64,000 nt of DNA, taken from the NCBI GenBank assembly GCA_033807695.1, contig CM066308.1:496001-560000 (forward strand), in the 5' to 3' direction. Origin of the DNA: Daedaleopsis sinensis (taxonomy: Eukaryota > Basidiomycota > Agaricomycetes > Polyporales > Polyporaceae). The notes beneath the pieces were generated by a model. That model was given only the letters and a program-made list of their open reading frames with translations, did not search any database and had not been told where the DNA came from. Shown here piece by piece: positions 44,893 to 57,900 of the stretch. The translations under genes and the position numbers were made by a program. Positions within the stretch are counted from its first letter, which is position 1, and every line of letters starts with the position of its first letter.

Positions 44893-45243
44893 CTGTACGC
44901 GGCGCAGGGGAGAGAACGGGCCGGGCGGCGTTGCGGGGACGTCGAGGGAGAGGAGAGAGGAAGGACTGAGATCTGAGATCTGACCGTCCTGTAAGCTGCG
45001 TGCTGCGACTGAAACCGAACGCATATATGCGTCCCTCATGCTCTTGGTGCGAAGGACAGCGGCGAGCGAGGGCTCCAGATCGGTGAGGCCTGGGCGCAGA
45101 GTGGCGACCGCAGAGCGGCGACCGCAGAGTGGCGACAAGAGGGACTCCAGGGCGACGCGAGACGGACGGTCAACGGGACGGTAGAGCGCAACGAACGAGA
45201 ACGGAGGTCAAGCGCGCTCCGCGGCCCGTGGAGCCACGACCAC

Positions 45244-45365
45244 GTGACCATTTGTCACGGTGGGGTCACACAGTCAGCGTGTCTCCCCGACTTGATTCAA
45301 AATGGGCCATCGCGCAAACACATCTTTCCTCTCTACCACCACCATCTCTGTCCCCGCAACTTACA
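45244..45365 (+). promoter_or_regulatory. GH15 upstream region of U3
   Basis: Starts with GTGAC...GTCAC inverted pair (45244-45258) and GGTCAC, then the C/T-rich leader. The same sequence precedes the copies at 53310 and 61254. No TATA box at a standard distance. Confidence 0.45.
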
Positions 45366-46965
45366 ATGAACGTCACCCAAACTCAGCCTGGAGAAAGGGG
45401 GTATATCGCCATCGCTGACCATGGCCTGTAAGTTAGAATATGATGTGCTATTAGACATCGGCTTATTCGGAGTTAACAGGATCGGCAATCTGCGCACCGC
45501 TGCTTTGGTGGGTAACGTTTATAACACGGCTCTATGCGCTCTGATTCTTTACTGCTCGGGCTACTCAGGTCAGCATTGACGGCTCAGGTAAGTTAGAGAT
45601 GACTGGCTGTTCACAAAGCTACCGAAATGTTAACCGTTTCTATCCTAGTTGAGAGCTACTGTGTTCCGAACTTCGACTCGCCGTCGATCTTCGCTCGCAT
45701 TCTCGATAAAGACAAGGTATCGCTGCTCTCATACATGGAGCGCCAGAGCTCGTACTCATTGGATATTACAGGGAGGCCACTTCTCGATCACCCCGTCCGC
45801 CCCCTTCACTACCAAGCAGAGCTACCTTCCCAACTCAAACGTGCGTCTTTCCTCCACCTCCGCATCTAAGCATTCTCACGCCCTGTACTAGATCTTACAA
45901 ACCAAGTGAGAAGATCCGTAATAAAAATACCTACAGCTGAGCGCTGATCAGCTAATATTCATAGGTTCCTCAACGAGGAGGGCGTCGCCACAGTGACCGG
46001 TATGCCCATGCCCGTTGGTTATTGGGTTAAACTGACCTCTCTCAGACTTCCTTCCCCGTCAGCCCAGCAGTGCGACCGCCCGCCCGCTGCTTGCATGGCT
46101 TGTCAGACGCGTGGAGGTAATTCCCGAACAGTATCCAGCCGCATACCAGCCGTAATGAAGTGCTTCTCCTCAGGTCATCCGTGGCAGAATGCCGCTGCGT
46201 GTCGAGTGCGCACCGGCCTTCAACTACGCCCGCTCCACGCACACGACCGAGCTCATGCTCGACACCTCAGTCGCGCTGTCTGCGCCCTCTTCCCCCGTCG
46301 ACGGGCACTACAAGGCGCTCTTCACCTCCGAGGAAGCGGGCCTCACCCTCGATCTGCGGTACATCGCCGAGTCGGCGCTGGAGCACATCGGAGAGCCGTA
46401 CGTCAAGCTCCGTGAGCTCGACCTGAGTGCGAAAGGGCACAAGGGCACCGGCGTGTGGGCGGAGATCGAGTTGAGGGAGGGCCAGGCTGTGACGTTCGTC
46501 CTGCGCACTCCGCCGGACAACGTGCAGCTCCCGCCGCAGGCTCACCCGACGCGCCGGACCGCAGAGGAGATGGGCATCCCGTACGAGAGTGAGCGCAGGT
46601 TCGAATGCGGTGGACCGACTGTGCTAAACGTCGCACAGAGCTTGTCGCCGGTGCTTCCAACCTGCGCCCGCCGGACGACCCGATCCTGACCAAGGTACGC
46701 ACGCCGCTACTCGCAAAGTGTCACGTCTGACTCGGCTTATGAAGACTCTTCTCCGCGAGCTGCTCGAGGTACGATCCGAGTCTCCCGCGCGCGTGTTGGC
46801 GCTAGTCTGACACCACAACGCAGCAAACGAACAACTACTGGACAGCGTGGATCCGCCGCTCGACGTACCAGGGCGCGTGGAAGGAGGCCGTGCACCGTAG
46901 TGCGCTCGCGCTGAAGCTGCTCATCTACGAGCCGACGGGGGCGGTCGTCGCGAGCCCGACGTTCA
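45366..46965 (+). pseudogene. Truncated GH15-family gene copy, unit 3
   Basis: Break point and missing catalytic domain as in unit 1. Exon 4/5 boundary region (45700-45770) matches the parental gene (GCGCCAGAGCTCGTAC). Differs from the parental gene near the linker mainly by synonymous changes, so duplication is recent. Confidence 0.85.
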
Positions 46966-49900
46966 AGTTCAGCTCGCAGCGAAGGTGGGTCTCTGTCCGC
47001 TCTGAGGGCGGCGATGCTGACGCGGGTGCATGCGGGCGGGGTGTGGCCGAGACGGACTCGGTGGCGGCGGCGGCGGCGTGCGGCGGCGAGATCGGCGAGA
47101 TGTAAGTCGCGAGATGCAAGTCGAAACTCTGTACGAGAGCGGGGACGGAATCCGGACGGTATATACGAGAGCGGGGACGGAATCCGGACGGGTTGTACAG
47201 GCGGTGGGACGGAATTTGGACGGTATTTATGGGCAGGAGACTGCTCACAGGAACTGTTCACGAGCAGGCGGCCAGGTAGGCGTCGAGTCACTCAGCAGGA
47301 GGGCAGTCTGTACACCGTATATAATGGCAGTATCGAGGAATGCTCGCATATGTCCTCTGTGTGCTACTGACGACACACGCTGTCCCGGTACGTACGTTCT
47401 GGCTTGACACATCCGGTATGACCGCGAAATGACATGCACATCCGCTCTTACATGCTGCACTCCTCTCGCATCACGCGACTACTACGCTCAGGACAGACTC
47501 ACCGTGCGTCCCGTCCCGTTCCCGGACTGCACAACGTCACAAAGGCACGCACCTGTCCTCGTCTAGACTCTGATGCTGCGCACACTTACTGCGCACACTC
47601 ACACCAGTTCGCGCAGGCAGCCGCCATCCTGCAGTCCTGCCGTCTTGCCGTCAATTCACAGGACCTGCACCGGGAGCAGCCGGTGAGCACACTCGATCGC
47701 TGACAATGACTGCGCATCACTCACAGATCAGTCCCGCGCGAGCGTACGTCGCTCATGCATCCGGAATCTCTCGTGCTTGAGCCGGCCGGAGCCATCAAGG
47801 GGCTGTCACAGCTCGCAGCAGACGTCGTCCGGGACGTCGATTCAAATCGGCCGCCGGGGCCTTCGAGTGTCGCAGGAGACGGCGAGATCCATGCGTATGA
47901 CTCAGCTACTCACTCGAGGGGCTTGCTGACAGCTGTACTACAGAGCGTTGAGTGCTCTACACTGAGACAGAAGTCGGTGATCACATACCTCAGTTTATGT
48001 GCACAACGACCGCCAGGATCCTGCCACTCGAGTCGGGCTTCGCCGTCCGCGTCAGGCTCAGCCATTCGCGTCCGAGATCTCGCCTGAGCCGTTGCGGTCA
48101 ATGCGGCCCCCAGACCGTTCAAAACGCGACGACAGAGTCCGCGCTACGGGCCGGGCCTCTCGAGTGGCTGCCACTGGCAGCGACGACCGCCGGAGGGCTG
48201 CGAGGAGAACCGTGAGCCACGACGGATGATCGGGAAACGTTCGGAAGCAGCTCACCTTCTGGCGACGAGAATCGGACTCCCCCCAGCCAGAGAGAAACGA
48301 CGCGGCACGAGCAGCATGCCGCCACAAGGACGACTCGCATGTGCTCTGGGTGACGCAGCCAGTCCTGCCAGGGCCGTCAACGTACGACCGTCCGCCGGCG
48401 ACGCGTGCTCCGCACACGAGGAGCAGTGGGAACGGCGAGATGCGCGAGCAGTCTTCCGCATCCGACGTCTTCTCTGCACATCCTCAGCTTGACGATGGCC
48501 AGAAGCCAGAGATCTCACCTGTACGTGCAGAGTGGCCGGAGAGACGGGCAGCGGTCCACGAAAGACTGATGTAACCCTATAGATGTTCGCGTGAGGATCT
48601 CGAGTCAGCAGGACGAGGGACATGCACGTACACTGCACAAGGTCGGAACTGTGCACCGCCGGGCGGAGTGCAGTTGCGTGCACGCTGCACACGCTCGGAT
48701 TCCGAGTGTCGATATGGACGAGCTCACCGGAATCTGCAGAACAATCTTCGCCGCCGGAGATACACACGGCCGCCACGGGAGAATCGAGACAGGGATAGGT
48801 GCGGAAGACGACGCGTCAGCCGTCCGGAATGTATCCGCACTGAAGACCGGGTGAGCCGATGGAGCACGCCTGATGACTCGTGGAGTATCCAGCTCACCAG
48901 ATCCCCGCCAGATTGAGATGTAGGATGACGACCCGGGGGCTGTGCCGCCATGGAAGAGCACAGCTCGGATACACGGGACGTCTTGCGGACGATCATGCAA
49001 CGATGGCAGACGCGTCTGACGCGGAGCGACGTCTGAGCGACCGTGTACGCGGAGCGCAGCGCCCGGGACGTGCATTCTACGCCAGTGGCTGCGAGGAAAG
49101 ACGTGAGTGAGCGCCTCGTTCGAGCCGCGGAGGTATGCAGTGCTCACCTATGTGCCATGACATGCAGCTCCGAGTCGCCGTCCGCATACAGGTGGAGGTG
49201 TATCAGCGGCCGGCCATTGATGGGGAGTCGAGCCAGAGCTGGACAGACCCGCCAGACGGCAGCGGCGAGCACGACAGGGGAGCGGGAGGTGGCGACGCGT
49301 AGCACACCTCGTGTGATGGTTGGGGAGAGTGCCTCCGTGGACGAGTGCAGCTTGGATACACAGCGTGCTCTGCTGACCATCATGCGGCGATTTCAGACGC
49401 GTCTGACGCGTCGCGCTCTCCGAGCGACCGTGTGCACGGCTCGCACTGTCCGAATGCGCATCTCTGTCGAGTCAAATGTGAGTGAACGCGTCGTTCGAGC
49501 GGAGGGATGTCGTGCTCACCTTTGTGCCAGCTCCGAGTCGCTGTCCGCGAAGAGGTGGAGGAGTAACCGCGGTCGGCCGCTGAGGGGGAGTGAAGCCACA
49601 GCTGGACGGGCCCGCCGGACGACGGCGGCGAGCACGACGGGGGAGCGGGAGGGGGGGACGCGTGTCCGAGTGGTTGGAGAAAGAGAGAGGCGGGCGCCGG
49701 GGCCAAGTGCGCGGCCTTCGAGCACCGGGAAGATGCGGACGCGAGGAATGCATGTCGACGTCTTGGGAAGGTCCCCGAGATCCCGAGCTGCATGTTCAAA
49801 ATGGAAATCTTCACTCATTCTCCGTCTGATGTCGGTGGGACGGCGAGCGCGGGTGAGCGTCGTTAGGCCGGCCGGCGATTTCGGCCTTCCTCGATTGGGC

Positions 49901-52900
49901 AGTGCGTGTACTGAACGCCAGGTGTGATCGACTGCCGGTTTCGGCGCACTCGACCGTGCTTGTCCTCCCTGCCGTCTGCGCTGGCATGCGACAAGGGCGG
50001 CAGAGCATTGTATCGGCTATCTCTCATCCATCTGCGCTTCTACTGCTTACTTTCTCTGAACTCCGTGGCGAAAACGGTGAGTTTAGAGAGGGATAGGATA
50101 GTACATATTGATGAAATTTTCAGATGACGAACACCTGGGAATGTCAGGGACAATTTGCAGTTCGGCTCCGGTCATGAAGATATCGGAGGTTCTGCCAGCG
50201 GTTTCTAGGGACCGCTTTCCCAGGTCCAGACTCGAGAAGATGTGGGCTGCGACTCCACCCGTTTCTGCCGTTTGTTCGTTCCGCTTCGTCCTCTCACTGG
50301 GTTCATGCTGATGCTACAGTATCCAGGTCATATGCGCTCATCACGGAGCCATTCACAGAGGGAATATGCGCAGTGTGTCCGTAGATCTCCGTGTCGCTCC
50401 AATGACAATGAGCATGCATCCGAAGAGCGTACTCAGACGGTCCAGGCCGGCGAAAACTTTCAGGCATGGAAGCATCTGCCGTGCGACAGGCCAGACCCGC
50501 TCCTCCGTGTGCACACTCTATCGTCGAGGTGATATGTTCTCAGTCCGCTCTCGCACTCACTCACTGGATCTCACCGCACTCGTGCTCGGTTTCAGACAAA
50601 CATACGGGTCGGAAACCGCGCTGTATTCGTGCTAGATACATACAGACAGCCCGCCGAAGTGCGAACGCACGACAGCCCGGGCACGCCACCGCGATCCCCG
50701 CCTGCCGCTGGGCGGCGGCGAGCCCGGAGTCCAGACATCCGAGGCGCACGGTGCATGCTGCGGCAGCGTCTGGTTGGCTGACCACCCGACGTCCATTCCT
50801 CGCCCCGAGCGCGCACGCACGGGCCAGCGGCCATCCCGGCGAGCGGGGTCGTGACCTGCGCGTGCGAATGTGAGCGCAGCGGGCGGGCGGGGTATAAGGC
50901 CTGTCTCGGGGGAATGCGCACTGCAGAGTCGCGCACTCGCAGGCCTGCACCCCCCGCTCCTCGCCATCCACTCCTCGCCCGTCGCCCGTCGCCCGTCGCC
51001 CGTCGCCCGTCGCCCGTCACTCTCCAGCACTCTGCCGTGCGCCTGCCCGTCGTCGGATGCGCGATATGCACTCGGGGCGTGCGAGATGCGTCGGTACGCC
51101 ATGTCCCTCGTGTGCTGGGACGCTGCTGACGAGAGCGACAGACAGATGGCCGGGCGACGTGCTCGTCGGCGTGCGCATGTCCAGGAGAGCGAGTCGTCGG
51201 CGTGCGCATGTCCAGGAGGGTACGCACGCTCTGTCGGGATCTGTCGGTACGGCTGGCAACTGACATCAGCTTGTTCTGCTTCACAGAGACCAGAACAACA
51301 CGCACGTACTGTGGAAGGTAAGTACGGCCGACGGGGATCGATGTGGCTGGCGCACTCACCCGGACCGTTGTAGGCCAAGCCGGACACAACGTCCCTGGTA
51401 CCGGTGAGCCCGCCCTTGTCCCCGCTTGCGCTGGCGAAGCTGACAGTTCGTTCTGTCGACAGTCCATCATGTCGCTGTGCGCGTACACACGTGGGATGGC
51501 TGCACCGTAGCGGATGAGTACGTGTGTATCACACTTTGATTGACTCACCACGGCTCACGCTTTTTCCACAGACTCGGACGAGACCGCGTGCGCGCAGGCC
51601 ACGGATGAGGCATGCCACTACTCACACTCGCGATCGCGCACACCGGCAGCGGCGCCGTCAAGTAGCGCGGCGATCGCAGGAACGACGTGCGCGGTCTGCG
51701 CAGCACATCCGCGCATCCGCGACGTCGGGCACATGCACAGCGGACGGACTATGGTACATACAAGTTCAGTTCGTGACCATATGCGTGGTACTGACCTTGG
51801 TGTCTGACAGAACCCTAGCGGTCACGGCGGCAGCGCTGCGGAGGCACTCGGCCGTCTGGGACGGACGGCCCTTGTCAGCATAGTAGACGGTACGTCGTGG
51901 GCCGGGCGACGTGCTCGTCGGCGTGCACACGTCGAGAAGAGCGAGGTACGCACGCTCTGCCGGGGTCTGTCGGTGCGGCCGGCGACTGACATCAGCTTGT
52001 TCCCCTCGCAGAGACCATCGGAGCAGCGGGCGCGTACCGTGGAAGGTGAGCACGGCCGGCGGGGATCGATGTCGCTGGCGGACTGACACGGACCGTTGCA
52101 GGCTGGCGCGAGGTCGAGCTCGACATGACGTCTTGGTACCGGTGAGCCCGCCGTTTTCCTCGCGTGCGCGGGCGGAGCTGACGGACTGTTCCGCCCGTCA
52201 GGTCGCTGCGCGCGTATGAGGAGTGCACCATAGCAGATGAGTACGTGGGTATCACACTCGGATTGACTCACCACGGCTCACGCGATCTCCGTAGATTCGG
52301 ACTAAACCGCATGCGCGCCGGCCGCGGACGAGGCGTGCTGCGAACTCACCATCGTGCACGGCGCCGGCAGCGGTGTCGGTCGGATCCGCGACGATGGCGG
52401 GGACGTCGCCGCCCGCCTGTGCGTGATCCGGCCGCACGTTCTCGCGCTCGCGACGTCGGTCGGATGCGCAGTGAACGTACTACGGTACGCACAAGTTCAG
52501 TTCGCGACGATATGCGTGGTGCTTACCTTGCTCTCTCACAGAACCCTCACGGTCGCGGCGGCGGCAGGCACTTGGCCATCCGTGGCGCGCGACGGGCGGC
52601 GCTTGTCAGCATAGTAGACGGCGGGATCGGGGTAGATACCGTAGTAGTCGCGCGGCGGGACGTTCATGATCAGGCTAGGTGGGTCGAGCGGGACGGATCG
52701 GACGGCAGGCGCAGAGGGCGGGCGATGTTCGTGGAGAACGGAGGCAGGCGCAGAGGGAGAGACGGGGAGGAGCAGACGAGTGCGGTGTCCAGGCGCAGAC
52801 CCGGTCGCGCAGACCCGGTCGCGCAGACCCGGTCGACTGTACGCGGCGCAGGGGAGAGAACGGGCCGGGCGGCGTTGCGGGGACGTCGAGGGAGAGGAGA

Positions 52901-53187
52901 GAGGAAGGACTGAGATCTGAGATCTGACCGTCCTGTAAGCTGCGTGCTGCGACTGAAACCGAACGCATATATGCGTCCCTCATGCTCTTGGTGCGAAGGA
53001 CAGCGGCGAGCGAGGGCTCCAGATCGGTGAGGCCTGGGCGCAGAGTGGCGACCGCAGAGCGGCGACCGCAGAGTGGCGACAAGAGGGACTCCAGGGCGAC
53101 GCGAGACGGACGGTCAACGGGACGGTAGAGCGCAACGAACGAGAACGGAGGTCAAGCGCGCTCCGCGGCCCGTGGAGCCACGACCAC
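46966..53187. other. Array spacer of U3
   Basis: Same content as the U2 spacer, with three minisatellite copies (47131-47230) and a different short variant at 48063-48110 (ccgagatctcgcctgagccg). Empty gypsy site at 47893-47897. Nothing coding assigned. Confidence 0.6.
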
Positions 53188-53309
53188 GTGACCATTTGTC
53201 ACGGTGGGGTCACACAGTCAGCGTGTCTCCCCGACTTGATTCAAAATGGGCCATCGCGCAAACACATCTTTCCTCTCTACCACCACCATCTCTGTCCCCG
53301 CAACTTACA
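53188..53309 (+). promoter_or_regulatory. GH15 upstream region of U4
   Basis: Identical layout to 45244-45365, intact here and in U3 while Helentrons have landed in the same region of U1 and U2. Confidence 0.45.
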
Positions 53310-54909
53310 ATGAACGTCACCCAAACTCAGCCTGGAGAAAGGGGGTATATCGCCATCGCTGACCATGGCCTGTAAGTTAGAATATGATGTGCTATTAGAC
53401 ATCGGCTTATTCGGAGTTAACAGGATCGGCAATCTGCGCACCGCTGCTTTGGTGGGTAACGTTTATAACACGGCTCTATGCGCTCTGATTCTTTACTGCT
53501 CGGGCTACTCAGGTCAGCATTGACGGCTCAGGTAAGTTAGAGATGACTGGCTGTTCACAAAGCTACCGAAATGTTAACCGTTTCTATCCTAGTTGAGAGC
53601 TACTGTGTTCCGAACTTCGACTCGCCGTCGATCTTCGCTCGCATTCTCGATAAAGACAAGGTATCGCTGCTCTCATACATGGAGCGCCAGAGCTCGTACT
53701 CATTGGATATTACAGGGAGGCCACTTCTCGATCACCCCGTCCGCCCCCTTCACTACCAAGCAGAGCTACCTTCCCAACTCAAACGTGCGTCTTTCCTCCA
53801 CCTCCGCATCTAAGCATTCTCACGCCCTGTACTAGATCTTACAAACCAAGTGAGAAGATCCGTAATAAAAATACCTACAGCTGAGCGCTGATCAGCTAAT
53901 ATTCATAGGTTCCTCAACGAGGAGGGCGTCGCCACAGTGACCGGTATGCCCATGCCCGTTGGTTATTGGGTTAAACTGACCTCTCTCAGACTTCCTTCCC
54001 CGTCAGCCCAGCAGTGCGACCGCCCGCCCGCTGCTTGCATGGCTTGTCAGACGCGTGGAGGTAATTCCCGAACAGTATCCAGCCGCATACCAGCCGTAAT
54101 GAAGTGCTTCTCCTCAGGTCATCCGTGGCAGAATGCCGCTGCGTGTCGAGTGCGCACCGGCCTTCAACTACGCCCGCTCCACGCACACGACCGAGCTCAT
54201 GCTCGACACCTCAGTCGCGCTGTCTGCGCCCTCTTCCCCCGTCGACGGGCACTACAAGGCGCTCTTCACCTCCGAGGAAGCGGGCCTCACCCTCGATCTG
54301 CGGTACATCGCCGAGTCGGCGCTGGAGCACATCGGAGAGCCGTACGTCAAGCTCCGTGAGCTCGACCTGAGTGCGAAAGGGCACAAGGGCACCGGCGTGT
54401 GGGCGGAGATCGAGTTGAGGGAGGGCCAGGCTGTGACGTTCGTCCTGCGCACTCCGCCGGACAACGTGCAGCTCCCGCCGCAGGCTCACCCGACGCGCCG
54501 GACCGCAGAGGAGATGGGCATCCCGTACGAGAGTGAGCGCAGGTTCGAATGCGGTGGACCGACTGTGCTAAACGTCGCACAGAGCTTGTCGCCGGTGCTT
54601 CCAACCTGCGCCCGCCGGACGACCCGATCCTGACCAAGGTACGCACGCCGCTACTCGCAAAGTGTCACGTCTGACTCGGCTTATGAAGACTCTTCTCCGC
54701 GAGCTGCTCGAGGTACGATCCGAGTCTCCCGCGCGCGTGTTGGCGCTAGTCTGACACCACAACGCAGCAAACGAACAACTACTGGACAGCGTGGATCCGC
54801 CGCTCGACGTACCAGGGCGCGTGGAAGGAGGCCGTGCACCGTAGTGCGCTCGCGCTGAAGCTGCTCATCTACGAGCCGACGGGGGCGGTCGTCGCGAGCC
54901 CGACGTTCA
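53310..54909 (+). pseudogene. Truncated GH15-family gene copy, unit 4
   Basis: Reads as identical to unit 3 over the compared exons. Lacks the catalytic domain and reads into spacer after A-S-P-T-F. Confidence 0.85.
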
Positions 54910-57900
54910 AGTTCAGCTCGCAGCGAAGGTGGGTCTCTGTCCGCTCTGAGGGCGGCGATGCTGACGCGGGTGCATGCGGGCGGGGTGTGGCCGAGACGGA
55001 CTCGGTGGCGGCGGCGGCGGCGTGCGGCGGCGAGATCGGCGAGATGTAAGTCGCGAGATGCAAGTCGAAACTCTGTACGAGAGCGGGGACGGAATCCGGA
55101 CGGTATATACGAGAGCGGGGACGGAATCCGGACGGGTTGTACAGGCGGTGGGACGGAATTTGGACGGTATTTATGGGCAGGAGACTGCTCACAGGAACTG
55201 TTCACGAGCAGGCGGCCAGGTAGGCGTCGAGTCACTCAGCAGGAGGGCAGTCTGTACACCGTATATAATGGCAGTATCGAGGAATGCTCGCATATGTCCT
55301 CTGTGTGCTACTGACGACACACGCTGTCCCGGTACGTACGTTCTGGCTTGACACATCCGGTATGACCGCGAAATGACATGCACATCCGCTCTTACATGCT
55401 GCACTCCTCTCGCATCACGCGACTACTACGCTCAGGACAGACTCACCGTGCGTCCCGTCCCGTTCCCGGACTGCACAACGTCACAAAGGCACGCACCTGT
55501 CCTCGTCTAGACTCTGATGCTGCGCACACTTACTGCGCACACTCACACCAGTTCGCGCAGGCAGCCGCCATCCTGCAGTCCTGCCGTCTTGCCGTCAATT
55601 CACAGGACCTGCACCGGGAGCAGCCGGTGAGCACACTCGATCGCTGACAATGACTGCGCATCACTCACAGATCAGTCCCGCGCGAGCGTACGTCGCTCAT
55701 GCATCCGGAATCTCTCGTGCTTGAGCCGGCCGGAGCCATCAAGGGGCTGTCACAGCTCGCAGCAGACGTCGTCCGGGACGTCGATTCAAATCGGCCGCCG
55801 GGGCCTTCGAGTGTCGCAGGAGACGGCGAGATCCATGCGTATGACTCAGCTACTCACTCGAGGGGCTTGCTGACAGCTGTACTACAGAGCGTTGAGTGCT
55901 CTACACTGAGACAGAAGTCGGTGATCACATACCTCAGTTTATGTGCACAACGACCGCCAGGATCCTGCCACTCGAGTCGGGCTTCGCCGTCCGCGTCAGG
56001 CTCAGCCATTCGCGTCCGAGATCTCGCCTGAGCCGTTGCGGTCAATGCGGCCCCCAGACCGTTCAAAACGCGACGACAGAGTCCGCGCTACGGGCCGGGC
56101 CTCTCGAGTGGCTGCCACTGGCAGCGACGACCGCCGGAGGGCTGCGAGGAGAACCGTGAGCCACGACGGATGATCGGGAAACGTTCGGAAGCAGCTCACC
56201 TTCTGGCGACGAGAATCGGACTCCCCCCAGCCAGAGAGAAACGACGCGGCACGAGCAGCATGCCGCCACAAGGACGACTCGCATGTGCTCTGGGTGACGC
56301 AGCCAGTCCTGCCAGGGCCGTCAACGTACGACCGTCCGCCGGCGACGCGTGCTCCGCACACGAGGAGCAGTGGGAACGGCGAGATGCGCGAGCAGTCTTC
56401 CGCATCCGACGTCTTCTCTGCACATCCTCAGCTTGACGATGGCCAGAAGCCAGAGATCTCACCTGTACGTGCAGAGTGGACGGAGAGACGGGCAGCGGTC
56501 CACGAAAGACTGATGTAACCCTATAGATGTTCGCGTGAGGATCTCGAGTCAGCAGGACGAGGGACATGCACGTACACTGCACAAGGTCGGAACTGTGCAC
56601 CGCCGGGCGGAGTGCAGTTGCGTGCACGCTGCACACGCTCGGATTCCGAGTGTCGATATGGACGAGCTCATCTGAATCTGCAGAACAATCTTCGCCGCCG
56701 GAGATACACACGGCCACCACGGGAGAATCAAGACAAGGATAGGTGCGGGGGACGATGCGTCAGCCGTCCGGAATGTATCCGCACTGAAGACCGGGTGAGC
56801 CGATGGAGCACGCCTGATGACTCGTGGAGTATCCAGCTCACCAGATCCCCGCCAGATTGAGATGTAGGATGACGACCCGGGGGCTGTGCCGCCATGGAAG
56901 AGCACAGCTCGGATACACGGGACGTCTTGCGGACGATCATGCAACGATGGCAGACGCGTCTGACGCGGAGCGACGTCTGAGCGACCGTGTACGCGGAGCG
57001 CAGCGCCCGGGACGTGCATTCTACGCCAGTGGCTGCGAGGAAAGACGTGAGTGAGCGCATCGTTCGAGCCGCGGAGGTATGCAGTGCTCACCTATGTGCC
57101 ATGACATGCAGCTCCGAGTCGCCGTCCGCATACAGGTGGAGGTGTATCAGCGGCCGGCCATTGATGGGGAGTCGAGCCAGAGCTGGACAGACCCGCCAGA
57201 CGGCAGCGGCGAGCACGACAGGGGAGCGGGAGGTGGCGACGCGTAGCACACCTCGTGTGATGGTTGGGGAGAGTGCCTCCGTGGACGAGTGCAGCTTGGA
57301 TACACAGCGTGCTCTGCTGACCATCATGCGGCGATTTCAGACGCGTCTGACGCGTCGCGCTCTCCGAGCGACCGTGTGCACGGCTCGCACTGTCCGAATG
57401 TGCATCTCTGTCGAGTCAAATGTGAGTGAACGCGTCGTTCGAGCGGAGGGATGTCGTGCTCACCTTTGTGCCAGCTCCGAGTCGCTGTCCGCGAAGAGGT
57501 GGAGGAGTAACCGCGGTCGGCCGCTGAGGGGGAGTGAAGCCACAGCTGGACGGGCCCGCCAGACGACGGCGGCGAGCACGACGGGGGAGCGGGAGGGGGG
57601 GACGCGTGTCCGAGTGGTTGGAGAAAGAGAGAGGCGGGCGCCGGGGCCAAGTGCGCGGCCTTCGAGCACCGGGAAGATGCGGACGCGAGGAATGCATGTC
57701 GACGTCTTGGGAAGGTCCCCGAGATCCCGAGCTGCATGTTCAAAATGGAAATCTTCACTCATTCTCCGTCTGATGTCGGTGGGACGGCGAGCGCGGGTGA
57801 GCGTCGTTAGGCCGGCCGGCGATTTCGGCCTTCCTCGATTGGGCAGTGCGTGTACTGAACGCCAGGTGTGATCGACTGCCGGTTTCGGCGCACTCGACCG

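Larger units (their letters stand above)
39022..45243. other. Array spacer of U2
   Basis: Uninterrupted spacer: minisatellite with four 31-bp copies (39187-39317), empty gypsy site GCGTA (39966-39970), direct duplication pair at about 41206-41360 and 41567-41715, heptamer tract 43031-43075, ~630-bp direct modules 43321-43946 and 44047-44675, and 14-bp repeat 44851-44892 (three copies). Left part (to about 40.17 kb) follows U1 sequence, right part (from about 40.29 kb) follows U3. No assignable gene. Confidence 0.6.

Noticed and set aside
39022..45243. Many 60-320-codon open frames on both strands of the spacer (and its copies)
   Set aside because: High GC lowers stop frequency; the frames overlap each other on opposite strands, are Arg/Ala/Pro-rich and change length between nearly identical units.
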